Assembly (NCBI GenBank): GCA_017517305.1
Contig: JAFWZV010000025.1
Span: 1-59,976, forward strand
DNA from: Lachnospiraceae bacterium
GTDB taxonomy: Bacteria > Bacillota > Clostridia > Lachnospirales > Lachnospiraceae
Direction: 5' to 3'
Length of the DNA: 59,976 nucleotides
Each line of letters begins with the position of its first letter. The first letter of the stretch is position 1. The position numbers and the translations under genes are program-made. Shown one piece after another: positions 1 to 7,351 of the stretch. Below the pieces are notes generated by a model. That model saw only the letters and a program-made list of their open reading frames with translations, had not been told where the DNA came from and did no database searches.

Positions 1-41
1 TTTCAGTTTTACGAAATACATATTTATAATTAGTCATACAT

Positions 42-87
42 ATAGCCATTATGGAGAAGGAGTTCTCTGTAATGGCTATTATTTTTG
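42..87 (+). terminator. Intrinsic terminator of an upstream gene
   Basis: ATAGCCATTA (42-51) pairs perfectly with TAATGGCTAT (70-79), with a further GAGAA/TTCTC stem inside the loop, and a T-rich run follows. The gene it ends lies left of the window. On the opposite strand there is no comparable T-run. Confidence 0.75.
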
Positions 88-150
88 TTCTTTACTTGAC
101 ACGTTCACATATTTATCGATGACATGTTAAATAGTGAAAATTAGAAATAG

Positions 151-180
151 AGCAGACAAAAGTTTATGTCTTTGTCTGCT
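151..180 (-). terminator. Terminator hairpin at the end of the TetR gene
   Basis: AGCAGACAAA (151-160) and TTTGTCTGCT (171-180) form a perfect 10-bp stem that overlaps the last codons of the TetR-type gene. The U-rich tract on the minus strand is interrupted, so termination may be moderate. Confidence 0.55.
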
Positions 181-721
181 TTAATCTTGTTAAATATTGT
201 TCAATTGTATTTCTGACTTCGTTGGGGCTTTCTTGCATTCCGCGGTGTATCCATAAGGAAATCACATTCCAGATTGCACCAATATTTAATCCCATAAGAT
301 ATTCAGAATCCAGACCTTCAAACAGGTGATTAAAAGGATTGTGTTCGGAAAGAAGAGTACTTCGCAGAAAAGGCCCATATTCATTCATACATTGCAACGG
401 GATGTATAGCATATTATTTTTATCCAGTAACAGAAGTAACTCCTGATTCTTTTCTACATAGGAAAATATAGTTGTCAAAACGTCGCCTTCCGCAGTATTT
501 ACAATCATAAAATATTCGCGAAACGTTTTTTTGATTAAGGAATACAGCACGTCATCCTTAGATTCAAAATTACGGTAAAACGTTTTTCTTGCCAGTTTTG
601 ACTCCAACAATATATGTTTGACGGTTATCTCATTATATGGGTGTTTTTTCATAAGGGAAATCAATGTTTTAGTAATTTCTTTTTGGGACCTTATGGCTGA
701 TGGGTTTTGGGACTCAATCAT
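164..721 (-). CDS. TetR/AcrR-family transcriptional regulator
   Basis: This is a 185-residue one-component repressor of the TetR type. Residues about 10-55 form the DNA-binding helix-turn-helix; the stretch KHPYNEITVKHILLESKLAR followed by KTFYRNFESKDDVLYSLI is the classic TetR signature. The rest is an all-helical ligand-binding and dimerisation domain with no assignable ligand; it resembles the TetR_C domains found beside small membrane proteins. It is divergent from the HXXEE protein gene, and the intergenic region contains a perfect 9-bp-arm palindrome just after the predicted -10 of that gene plus two GACAC half-sites near its own start, so autoregulation and control of the neighbour are likely. 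The ligand is unknown. Confidence 0.85.
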   Translation of the reverse strand: MIESQNPSAIRSQKEITKTLISLMKKHPYNEITVKHILLESKLARKTFYRNFESKDDVLYSLIKKTFREYFMIVNTAEGDVLTTIFSYVEKNQELLLLLDKNNMLYIPLQCMNEYGPFLRSTLLSEHNPFNHLFEGLDSEYLMGLNIGAIWNVISLWIHRGMQESPNEVRNTIEQYLTRLKQTKT

Positions 722-780
722 TTTATTCTCCTCTTAAAATGACACATTTTCTTTAAATAGTGTCTCTTAGCTGAGTTTTA

Positions 781-838
781 TTTACAATTACATCAGCTAT
801 TATATAATAAAACAAAAACTGACACAAGAGTGTCAGTT
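781..838 (+). promoter_or_regulatory. Promoter and palindromic TetR-type operator
   Basis: TTTACA (781-786) and TATAAT (803-808) are spaced 16 bp apart. Directly downstream lies a perfect inverted repeat, AACTGACAC (817-825), 4-bp spacer, GTGTCAGTT (830-838), positioned to block initiation. GACAC (741-745) and GTGTC (760-764) repeat the core nearer to the regulator gene. I infer this is the operator of the divergent TetR protein. Confidence 0.65.
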
Positions 839-853
839 GTGAAGGAGGAGAAA

Positions 854-1369
854 ATGAAAGAATTTTTATTACTTTTACCTGTTATTTTTATTATTCATGA
901 TATGGAAGAGATTGTTGGCTTTGGATGGTTTTTTGGAAAGAATCCATGGGTTTATAAGAAATATCCAAGGATAACAAAGACTTACCAAAATTTTAAAACA
1001 GATATATTTGCGGTAGGAGTCTATGAAGAGTTTGTCCCATTTTTTGGTGTCAGTTTGGTAGCATATTATTTTCCTAATTATTTTCTGTTTGCCTTTTGGT
1101 ATGGTTTGATGCTTGCGTTAACCGGGCATTTTTTGATTCACATAGGATTTAGTGTTTATATAAGAAAGTTTATTCCATCAGTGATTACAAGCATTATTTT
1201 TCTGCCGATATGTATCTTGATTTTAATCAAAACCGCTGAATTTTTGACTTTTGATTTTGTTACAATTTTCTTTATAGTGATTGCAATTATCGTTATGATT
1301 TTAATTTTCCGTTTTGTGCATTGGCATATGAATAAGCTGAAGAATTCGATACTTATTAAAGAAGGATAA
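854..1369 (+). CDS. HXXEE domain membrane protein
   Basis: This is an integral membrane protein of about 171 residues. The motif HDMEE near the N-terminus gives the HXXEE family its name, and a second histidine pair (HFLIH) lies in a later helix. Four or more hydrophobic segments cover nearly the whole length. The family has no established activity; conserved His and Glu in the membrane suggest a metal-dependent or hydrolytic role, which is inference. The ATG at 854 is preferred because GGAGG lies 8 bases upstream; a GTG at 830 falls inside the operator palindrome and would have no ribosome binding site. It is probably the sole target of the divergent TetR regulator. Confidence 0.75.
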   Translation: MKEFLLLLPVIFIIHDMEEIVGFGWFFGKNPWVYKKYPRITKTYQNFKTDIFAVGVYEEFVPFFGVSLVAYYFPNYFLFAFWYGLMLALTGHFLIHIGFSVYIRKFIPSVITSIIFLPICILILIKTAEFLTFDFVTIFFIVIAIIVMILIFRFVHWHMNKLKNSILIKEG

Positions 1370-1433
1370 ATAAAAGGAAACTTTCAGTTTTGTTCAGAGT
1401 TTCATATCATGAGAGTATAATTTAACACAATTT

Positions 1434-1460
1434 AGAACCACAGGAATGTGGTTCTTTTTT
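1434..1460 (+). terminator. Intrinsic terminator after the HXXEE gene
   Basis: AGAACCAC (1434-1441) pairs with GTGGTTCT (1448-1455), followed by a run of six T. It separates the HXXEE gene from the MarR operon. Confidence 0.85.
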
Positions 1461-1483
1461 ATTTATACAGTTGACAAAATAAA

Positions 1484-1515
1484 TAGTTGACAAATGCAAC
1501 TAAAAGGATTATTAT
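1484..1515 (+). promoter_or_regulatory. Promoter and MarR-type operator
   Basis: TTGACA (1487-1492) and TATTAT (1510-1515) are 17 bp apart. The inverted repeat TAGTTG (1484-1489), 7 bp, CAACTA (1497-1502) covers the -35 and part of the spacer, a geometry typical of MarR-family operators. The start site should fall only about 15 bases before the ATG, giving a very short leader that begins at the AAAGGAGGT ribosome binding site. Confidence 0.7.
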
Positions 1516-1536
1516 ATGCAAAAAGGAGGTCATAGT

Positions 1537-1995
1537 ATGAATCAGGCAAAGCAGTTAAGAGAAAATACAAGAATTTTGGAATTTCACCTTGGCAATATCA
1601 ATAAATCAGATTGTTGCTGTTGTGGAGTAAGTGAAACACAGTGTTTTGTTTTAGTTGAAATCGGCAGAAAGCCTAATATTTCTGTAAAGGAATTGGCGGA
1701 AATATTAAGACTGGATAAAAGCGGTATTAGTAGAACAGTAGAAGAGCTTGTTAGGAAAAATTATGTGGAAAGAAAACCATCCGAAGAGGACAGACGATAT
1801 GTGGTTTTGAATCTTACATCTGACGGAAAAGAGCGATTTGAAAGAATCGAAAATGATATGAATCAGAAATTCAAGCAGATTTTGGACAGCATTCCGGCAG
1901 ACAAAAGAACACAGGTAATAAATGCTCTCGAAATATATAATAGAGCTTGTGATGAGGTTGAAAGAATTAAGGGGTGTGATTGCAATGAGTCATAA
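1537..1995 (+). CDS. MarR-family regulator with a four-cysteine cluster
   Basis: This is a winged-helix repressor of 152 residues. The MarR core (SVKELAEILRLDKSGISRTV, then ERKPSEEDRRYVVLNLT as the wing) is clear. It is unusual in carrying CCCC at residues 26-29, Cys36, and a C-terminal CDC, so a thiol-redox or metal(loid) signal is likely; this is inference from composition. The start at 1537 follows AAAGGAGGT with ideal spacing, whereas an ATG at 1516 would have none. The last 11 bases overlap the next gene, so the two are translationally coupled. The palindrome over its own -35 indicates autoregulation. Confidence 0.85.
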   Translation: MNQAKQLRENTRILEFHLGNINKSDCCCCGVSETQCFVLVEIGRKPNISVKELAEILRLDKSGISRTVEELVRKNYVERKPSEEDRRYVVLNLTSDGKERFERIENDMNQKFKQILDSIPADKRTQVINALEIYNRACDEVERIKGCDCNES

Positions 1996-2431
1996 GGAAA
2001 AAGCAGTAGAATACTATAATAATAATTTCAACTGTTCTCAGGGAGTGTTTACAGCCTTTGCAACAGAGATGGGAATGGATGAAAAACTGGCACTAAGGAT
2101 AGCTACTAACTTTGGTGGCGGTGAAAGAAAGGGAGAGCTGTGCGGTGCTGTTGCAGGTGCACTTATGGTTTTAGGTTTGCGTTGTGGGCATTGTGAAAGT
2201 GAGGATGTGGAAGGCAAATCAAAAGCTTATGCTGTATCTAGTGAATTTATGAATCGTTTTATGGAGAAAAATGGTAGTGTAGTCTGCCGTGAATTACTGG
2301 GATATGACCTTACCAAGAAGGAAGATATGGCTATCATTCAGGAGCAAAATCTATTTAGAACACTGTGTCCGAAGATGGTAGAAAGCGCGGCGCAGATATT
2401 AGATGAGATGATCGCAGAGGGAATATGCTAG
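1985..2431 (+). CDS. C_GCAxxG_C_C family redox-type protein
   Basis: This 148-residue protein matches the C_GCAxxG_C_C family, small cysteine proteins thought to be redox-active or metal-binding. The family motif appears as CGAVAGA (Cys53) followed by Cys101 and Cys128, with extra cysteines at 17, 67, 70 and 148. There is no signal peptide, so it acts in the cytoplasm. The ATG at 1985 overlaps the end of the MarR gene, and that coupling supports a shared stress function: the Cys-rich repressor would sense the condition that this protein handles. The substrate is not known. Confidence 0.8.
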   Translation: MSHKEKAVEYYNNNFNCSQGVFTAFATEMGMDEKLALRIATNFGGGERKGELCGAVAGALMVLGLRCGHCESEDVEGKSKAYAVSSEFMNRFMEKNGSVVCRELLGYDLTKKEDMAIIQEQNLFRTLCPKMVESAAQILDEMIAEGIC

Positions 2432-2445
2432 GAGAGACTTGATAT

Positions 2446-3060
2446 ATGAGGGAAAATGATAAGAAAACAGTTTTACTAATCAAATTAAGATACGGTATGA
2501 CTAATACCTTTTTGATTCCTGGTGAAAATGGCTATCTACTAGTTGATACAGACTACGCAGGAACTATGTCTGGCTTTTATAGCGCTATAAAACAATATGA
2601 TATAAAGGTCAGTGACATTTCCTATGTTTTGGCTACCCACTATCATCCAGATCACATAGGCTTGGTTAGTGAACTGATGAAGCAGGGAGTAAAGCTTCTT
2701 GTGGTAGATACTCAATGTCCACATATTCATTATTCCGATGAAATTTTTGCCAGAGATAAAAGGTTAAGCTATGAACCTATAGATGAGTCGGATGCAACTG
2801 TTATTAGCTGTAAGGAGAGCAGGGAATTTCTAAAAGACCTTGGCATTAATGGGGAAATAATTTCGACAGCAAGTCACAGTGAGGATAGTGTATCATTGGT
2901 GTTAGATGAAGGTGTGTGTATAGTAGGGGATTTAGAGCCGATTGACTATCTGGGTGGCTATGAAGAAAACGTCCCATTGCAACAAGATTGGGAACTAGTA
3001 ATGAGTTATAATCCCAAGCTGATTTATTATGCTCATGCAAATGAGAAGGTGTTAAATTAG
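2446..3060 (+). CDS. MBL-fold metallohydrolase
   Basis: A 204-residue metallo-beta-lactamase-fold protein. The metal-binding motif HYHPDH (HxHxDH) is followed by the later ligands in SHSED, GDLEP and a final YAHAN, so both metal sites look complete. The protein is short and has no added flavodiiron or rhodanese domain, so the substrate cannot be named; glyoxalase II-like thioesters are one option. It starts 14 bases after the C_GCAxxG_C_C gene and is the third gene of the MarR operon, which suggests a detoxification role. Confidence 0.8.
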   Translation: MRENDKKTVLLIKLRYGMTNTFLIPGENGYLLVDTDYAGTMSGFYSAIKQYDIKVSDISYVLATHYHPDHIGLVSELMKQGVKLLVVDTQCPHIHYSDEIFARDKRLSYEPIDESDATVISCKESREFLKDLGINGEIISTASHSEDSVSLVLDEGVCIVGDLEPIDYLGGYEENVPLQQDWELVMSYNPKLIYYAHANEKVLN

Positions 3061-3081
3061 TTGAAAATCCTTTGCTTTAGC

Positions 3082-3105
3082 CAGTGTCAAACACTTTTGA
3101 CACTG
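3082..3105. promoter_or_regulatory. Perfect 10-bp-arm palindrome upstream of XRE gene
   Basis: CAGTGTCAAA (3082-3091) and TTTGACACTG (3096-3105) are separated by four bases. No T-run follows, so a terminator is unlikely; an operator for the XRE regulator is possible. The position, about 80 bases before the start codon, fits a promoter region. Confidence 0.4.
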
Positions 3106-3186
3106 CCAAAACAGGGGATGTAAAAGGCATTTGGTAGTCAAATATTTCCTTTTCGAATAAATTATCCTATGAAGGAGGTGGCCAAG

Positions 3187-3768
3187 ATGGAGCTTAACAA
3201 GCAGATTAAAAAATATCGTACCAAGGCGAATTTATCCCAGGAGGAGTTGGCAGAGAAAATATTTGTTTCAAGACAAACAATATCTAATTGGGAGAATGAC
3301 AAGAATTATCCTGATATTAAAAGTCTAGTGCTTATGAGTGAAGTCTTTCAGGTATCTCTAGATAATTTAATTAAAGGAGATTTAGAAAGAATGAAAAAGG
3401 AAATTGACGCACAGGAATACCTAAGATTCCAAAAGGACAGTAGTATCTTTACAGCATTTTTTATTGCTATGCTGGTATTACCGGTACCACTTGTAATGTT
3501 ATGGAAATGGGTTGGACTAGCACTCTACCTGGTTTTATATGCAATTGGAATGGTATTTGCCATTAGAGTTGAAAAGTACAAGAAGAAATACGATATCCAG
3601 ACATATAAGGAAATAGTTGCATTTACAGAAGGCAAAACCTTGGATGAGATTGAGAAGGCAAGAGAAGAGGGGAAAAGACCATATCAGAAGGTTCTTCTGG
3701 CGGTAGGTTCAGGAGCTGTGGCTATTATAGTGGCAATTATAATGCTTGCAGTGATAAAATTATTTTAA
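3187..3768 (+). CDS. XRE-family helix-turn-helix membrane regulator
   Basis: A 193-residue protein with a Cro/cI-type helix-turn-helix at residues 4-60 (SQEELAEKIFVSRQTISNWE) and a C-terminal half of hydrophobic helices: two back-to-back segments around residues 90-130 and a last one at the C-terminus. Membrane-anchored XRE regulators of this layout are common in Firmicutes, but the signal they sense is generally unknown. The ATG at 3187 lies 8 bases after AAGGAGG; the ATG at 3169 overlaps that ribosome binding site and is rejected. Confidence 0.8.
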   Translation: MELNKQIKKYRTKANLSQEELAEKIFVSRQTISNWENDKNYPDIKSLVLMSEVFQVSLDNLIKGDLERMKKEIDAQEYLRFQKDSSIFTAFFIAMLVLPVPLVMLWKWVGLALYLVLYAIGMVFAIRVEKYKKKYDIQTYKEIVAFTEGKTLDEIEKAREEGKRPYQKVLLAVGSGAVAIIVAIIMLAVIKLF

Positions 3769-3774
3769 TAAGAG

Positions 3775-3821
3775 AAAAGAGGAATAAAAGCCTTGGTAAT
3801 ATAAGTTTTTGTTCCTCTTTT
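3775..3821 (+). terminator. Terminator abutting the first TACGCAA promoter
   Basis: AAAAGAGGAATAAAA (3775-3789) pairs with the T-rich TTTTTGTTCCTCTTTT (3806-3821) with one bulge. Its T-run stops three bases before the first TACGCAA box of the next promoter. Confidence 0.7.
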
Positions 3822-3823
3822 TG

Positions 3824-3883
3824 TACGCAAAAATGTGTGTTTTATACGCAAGTTAATAATATAGGGGAAAAATATAGTATACT
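3824..3883 (+). promoter_or_regulatory. TACGCAA direct-repeat promoter A
   Basis: TACGCAAAA (3824) and TACGCAAGT (3845) are 21 bp apart, and TATACT (3878-3883) begins 33 bp after the second box. There is no -35 hexamer. It is one of six copies of the same architecture in the window and the only one outside 34-60 kb. I infer activation by a LytTR response regulator. Confidence 0.7.
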
Positions 3884-3935
3884 TCCAAATGCAAAATATA
3901 ATATTAAATTATTTAGTTAGATGGAGGATTTTAAA

Positions 3936-4718
3936 ATGAAATTTTTGAAAAATACTTGCGTAAAGCTTTCTTTGGTTGGATTGATGGCGTTGACTTTGAC
4001 AGCCTGTGGAAATAAGGAAGAAGCAGGAAAAGTAACAGAAAAGGCAACAACTGAAAGTGTTGTAACAACAGAGGCAAGTGCTTCAACAGAGGCAAATGCC
4101 ACAACAGAGGCAAATGTCAAAACGACAGAGGCCAGTGTAACAACAACAGAAGCAAATGCTACAACAACCCAGGAAACAACAGAAGCTACTGATACTTCCA
4201 AGGATGAAGCTACCATCACAGTAGATGAAGCAATTAATATGGTTAAAGGACAGATGGGAGAAGATTATAGCTATATTCCTGAAGATGAGCTTGAGGAAAT
4301 GAATGGTAGCCAGTATTATGTGATTCATGTTAAGATGCTCTTAGATTCGGGCACTATGACAACGATGACTACATATATGGTAAAAACAGATGGTTCCGAG
4401 TTATTTGATATATATGCTGCGGATTATTATGGCGAGTATGTTAGAACCTATGATTCTGGTGAAACAACATTTGTTGTATCAGAAGACGGTACCTTTGTGA
4501 TGACTACAAGTGGTGAGGTAAATCAGGTGATTAGTGGCTATTATCAGGTGGGAATTACCGATAGTGCAAGTGTAGTACAATTGTATGTATATCCTGATAA
4601 GGTGGTTACAGACGGAGAAGAGCAAGTGATGGAAAATGTAGAGGGTACAGCAGTGATTGAAGGTGATGTACTTACCTTGACAATGGAAAGTGAACCTACA
4701 GAATATACAAAAAGATAA
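3936..4718 (+). CDS. Exported lipoprotein with Thr-rich linker
   Basis: A 260-residue lipoprotein. The signal peptide ends in the lipobox LTAC, so the protein is lipidated at Cys and faces outward. A Thr/Glu/Ala-rich linker of about 55 residues (repeated TTEA) lifts a globular domain of about 190 residues that I do not recognise; its first part (TVDEAINMVKGQMGEDY) resembles PepSY-like extracellular folds only loosely. The start at 3936 follows GGAGG; the ATG at 3921 lies in front of it and is rejected. The promoter is the first TACGCAA repeat site, so it should be co-expressed with the similar-linker lipoprotein at 45860. Confidence 0.8.
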   Translation: MKFLKNTCVKLSLVGLMALTLTACGNKEEAGKVTEKATTESVVTTEASASTEANATTEANVKTTEASVTTTEANATTTQETTEATDTSKDEATITVDEAINMVKGQMGEDYSYIPEDELEEMNGSQYYVIHVKMLLDSGTMTTMTTYMVKTDGSELFDIYAADYYGEYVRTYDSGETTFVVSEDGTFVMTTSGEVNQVISGYYQVGITDSASVVQLYVYPDKVVTDGEEQVMENVEGTAVIEGDVLTLTMESEPTEYTKR

Positions 4719-4745
4719 TAATGTGATAGGTTGAAACTATATGAG

Positions 4746-4774
4746 AAAAGTAGGGCATAAAATGCTCTACTTTT
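4746..4774 (+). terminator. Intrinsic terminator
   Basis: AAAAGTAGGGCAT (4746-4758) pairs with ATGCTCTACTTTT (4762-4774) with one G-U pair and a three-base loop; the stem itself ends in T. It closes the lipoprotein transcript. Confidence 0.8.
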
Positions 4775-4797
4775 CTTGTGTGAAAAAATAGTTATTG

Positions 4798-4906
4798 TGA
4801 TATAATCCTTAATAGAGAGCTTTGAAATTGAAAGAATTCATTTTTATGTAGTATTGATTATCATGGTGACTGATAAGAGATTAGTAGGACAAAAATGAAT
4901 TTCAAA
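4798..4906 (+). promoter_or_regulatory. Extended -10 promoter and structured leader of the AraC gene
   Basis: TGA-TATAAT (4798-4806) is an extended -10. The leader of about 160 bases contains TTTGAAATT (4821-4829) and, later, ATTTCAAA with flanking ATGAAT/ATTCAT (4890-4906), which pair around a 9-base bulge. The role is unknown. Confidence 0.45.
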
Positions 4907-4970
4907 TGACAAGATTTTATTTCTTCTAAGATGTATTATCTGTTCAAACAGAAGAAAGGAAGAATGATAT

Positions 4971-5870
4971 ATGGAATGGTTAACAGCAATCAGAAAATCA
5001 ATTGAATATATAGAGGAGCATTTGCAGGAAGACATCAGCGCGCAGGATGTGTCAGAACAAGTGTATCTATCTCCATTGCATTTTCAAAGAGGTTTTTTGA
5101 TTATGACAGGTTACTCTGTTTCGGAGTATATACGTAACCGAAAGCTATATCTGGCTGCCCTTGATATAAAGAAGGGAGACAAAAAGATAATAGATGTGGC
5201 CTATGATTACGGATATGATACCCCTGACAGCTTTACAAAAGCATTTACAAGATTCCATGGGCACTCACCTATGCAGGTAAAGCAGGGGGAATGCATAAGA
5301 ACTTTTCTTCCAATCTCTGTTAAGATTACAGTTCAAGGAGGAGATAATATGGACTACAAGATTACAAAAATGTTTGGATTTAAGGTGATAGGTTTTGCTA
5401 AGGAGTTTTCCTTTGATACAGCATATGCAGAGATTCCAAAGTACTGGGACGAAATATGTGAGAAGTATGCTGCAAATGTATACGCAGGCAATCCACCAGC
5501 AAACCCACAGGAAAAAGCTTTGATAGATAACTGTATCGGCGAATATGGAATTTGCATCGACGAGGACGACGTCGCTAAGCAGGGCAAATTTACTTATCTT
5601 ATAGCAGGAAAATACACCGGCGGAGAAGTTCCTGAGGGCATGATGCTATATGAGTTCCCACAGGGAGAGTGGGCAGTGTTTGATTGTGTGGGCCCAATGC
5701 CGGATGCACTTCAATCCCTTAATACAAGAATATTTAAGGAATGGCTTCCTGGGAATCCAGATTACGAGATTAGTGGCAATGCCAATGTGGAGTGGTATGA
5801 CTGTGTAAATGGAGAGAAAACAGACGCTGATTACCACAGCGCCATTTGGATTCCTGTAAAAAGAAAATAA
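4971..5870 (+). CDS. AraC-family activator with GyrI-like effector domain
   Basis: A 299-residue regulator. The N-terminal 105 residues hold two AraC helix-turn-helix motifs (ISAQDVSEQVYLSPLHFQRG, then IIDVAYDYGYDTPDSFTKAF). After a short linker, residues about 125-297 form a GyrI-like (SOUL/effector-binding) domain that in relatives such as Rob-like regulators or BmrR binds hydrophobic small molecules; PEGMMLYEFPQGEWAVFDCVG is typical. The start follows AGGAAG. A stand-alone domain of the same effector family is encoded two genes downstream at 6622, which is a notable pairing. It probably controls a drug or small-molecule response; the targets are not visible. Confidence 0.85.
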   Translation: MEWLTAIRKSIEYIEEHLQEDISAQDVSEQVYLSPLHFQRGFLIMTGYSVSEYIRNRKLYLAALDIKKGDKKIIDVAYDYGYDTPDSFTKAFTRFHGHSPMQVKQGECIRTFLPISVKITVQGGDNMDYKITKMFGFKVIGFAKEFSFDTAYAEIPKYWDEICEKYAANVYAGNPPANPQEKALIDNCIGEYGICIDEDDVAKQGKFTYLIAGKYTGGEVPEGMMLYEFPQGEWAVFDCVGPMPDALQSLNTRIFKEWLPGNPDYEISGNANVEWYDCVNGEKTDADYHSAIWIPVKRK

Positions 5871-5880
5871 TAGAAATATG

Positions 5881-5917
5881 GGAAGAGTAGGTTTATAATA
5901 AACGTACTCTTTTTCCT
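5881..5917 (+). terminator. Intrinsic terminator after the AraC gene
   Basis: GGAAGAGTA with GTTTA (5881-5895) pairs with TAAAC and TACTCTTTTTCC (5899-5916), leaving small bulges, and T-rich sequence follows. Confidence 0.65.
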
Positions 5918-6084
5918 TTTGAAAGATATGGGATGAAGGATGATTAGTTGGAGAAAGGGATAAAATAGAATGTGATTTTTGCATAATTTTCATTGAAATA
6001 GGTTGATGTATAATATAGGGTTAAAATATATGAATCATTATCAAGAATTATAGCGATGTAGATTATTACACGGAGGAAAATAAC

Positions 6085-6594
6085 ATGAAGATAGAAACCA
6101 AGAGACTATATATAACAGAATTTACATTAGATATGGCAGAAGCTGTACATAAGAATTCTTTGGATGAGGATAACCGCAGATTCGTACCGGATGAGGTGTT
6201 CGAAACTGTCCAGGATGCTTATGAAACTATTGAATATCTTATGAGCCAGTATGATGGTGGAGAAGGACCATTTGTATATCCAGTAATCACCAAGGAAGGA
6301 TTAAATGTTGGTTACGTGCAACTTATTGAGATAAAGGAAGGCTGGGAGGTTGGCTACCACATTGCCAAAGAATATACTGGCAACGGATACGCCAGCGAAG
6401 CTGTTGAAGCATTCTTGCCTGTTATGGCTAAGGAAAAGGGTCTTGATAAAGTATATGGCATATGCTTACAAGAAAATGTTGCATCTGTGAAGGTGATGGA
6501 AAAGGTGGGATTTACTAATCTATATACCGGTATGGGCAAGTATCAGGGTAAAGAAAGCGCAATTGTAAAGAACGTGTGGGAGTATAAGGGGTAG
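6085..6594 (+). CDS. GNAT N-acetyltransferase, RimJ/RimL-like
   Basis: A 169-residue acetyltransferase of the RimJ/RimL subgroup. It opens with the typical IETKRLYITEFT, and the acetyl-CoA pyrophosphate loop is visible in EYTGNGYASEAVEAFL, followed by the NVASVKVMEKVGFTNL motif. These enzymes acetylate ribosomal proteins, small amines or antibiotics; the substrate cannot be read from the sequence. The ATG follows CGGAGGAAAA. The next gene begins 27 bases on without a terminator, so 6085-7795 is likely one transcript of four small genes. Confidence 0.85.
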   Translation: MKIETKRLYITEFTLDMAEAVHKNSLDEDNRRFVPDEVFETVQDAYETIEYLMSQYDGGEGPFVYPVITKEGLNVGYVQLIEIKEGWEVGYHIAKEYTGNGYASEAVEAFLPVMAKEKGLDKVYGICLQENVASVKVMEKVGFTNLYTGMGKYQGKESAIVKNVWEYKG

Positions 6595-6621
6595 TTGACT
6601 AACGAATAGGAGGTCTTATTT

Positions 6622-6972
6622 ATGGAGTTTAAGGGAATTAGCAAGACATTTTCCACAGTAGGCGAAAAACAATATGAAACTATAGGAAGATTCTGGGATG
6701 AAATGTCTAAAATATATGGGAGACAAAATCTTCGTGGCCTAGGGTACAACTGGACTGAAGATTCTATTGAATATGTGATAGGCTTAATAGTAGGTGAAAT
6801 TGAAGAGTTTAATATAACTGTAAGTTTGCCAGACCATGGATGGGAATGTATAAGTGGTAGAACGGAAGAATTAGCTGAAATATATGGTAGCATTTATAAA
6901 GACGGACCATTAAAGTATGAGATAGAAATGTTTGACGATGATGGTAATTGCAAAATCATGTTTTGTAGATAG
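6622..6972 (+). CDS. Stand-alone GyrI-like effector-binding protein
   Basis: A 116-residue cytoplasmic protein that looks like a single GyrI-like small-molecule-binding domain, related in pattern to the C-terminal domain of AraC/BmrR regulators: it opens with a strand (FKGISKTFSTV), then a helix (YETIGRFWDEMSKIYG), then the paired DHGWECISG and DDDGNCKIMFC strands. It has no DNA-binding part. Such single domains may sequester toxic molecules or act as hydrolases. Assignment is by pattern only. Confidence 0.6.
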   Translation: MEFKGISKTFSTVGEKQYETIGRFWDEMSKIYGRQNLRGLGYNWTEDSIEYVIGLIVGEIEEFNITVSLPDHGWECISGRTEELAEIYGSIYKDGPLKYEIEMFDDDGNCKIMFCR

Positions 6973-6999
6973 CACGCAGGAGAATTTCGGGAGGTTAAT

Positions 7000-7329
7000 A
7001 TGGCTTCAAGTAGAGAGTATTTAGATAAATATCCAAGCGAAATAATTCATATGTATAATGAATTAAGAAAGATAATATTTGATAGCGTTTCACCTGAACC
7101 AGAGGAGAGATTGTGGGCAAAAATACCAAGCTATTATGTGGGTGAATCTTTCGTGAGACTTATTCCCTTTAAAGATCATATTAACATTGAGGCACATACC
7201 ATAAATCAACACAAAGATGATTTGGAAGGTTATAAAATTACTCCCAAAGGAATGTTGCAAATCTATATAAATCAGGATATACCTGGTGAAGTTTTGAAAC
7301 AAATATTCGTAGAGGCTTTAGGAGGATGA
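7000..7329 (+). CDS. DUF1801/YdhG-like protein
   Basis: A 109-residue protein with the DUF1801 (YdhG-like) pattern: an N-terminal YLDKYPSEIIHMYNELRKII helix, then PEERLWAKIPSYYVGESFVRLIPFKDHINIE, and a short C-terminal GMLQIYINQDIP strand. B. subtilis Fra (YdhG) in this fold is reported as an iron chaperone, but many members have no known role, so iron handling here is only a possibility. It follows GGGAGG and sits in the run of small genes after the AraC regulator. Confidence 0.7.
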   Translation: MASSREYLDKYPSEIIHMYNELRKIIFDSVSPEPEERLWAKIPSYYVGESFVRLIPFKDHINIEAHTINQHKDDLEGYKITPKGMLQIYINQDIPGEVLKQIFVEALGG

Positions 7330-7351
7330 GTTTGTAATGGAGGATAATATT

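Noticed and set aside
3082-3105. Terminator after the MBL gene
   Set aside because: The stem is strong but is followed by CCAAAACAGG instead of a T-run, so an operator is more likely.
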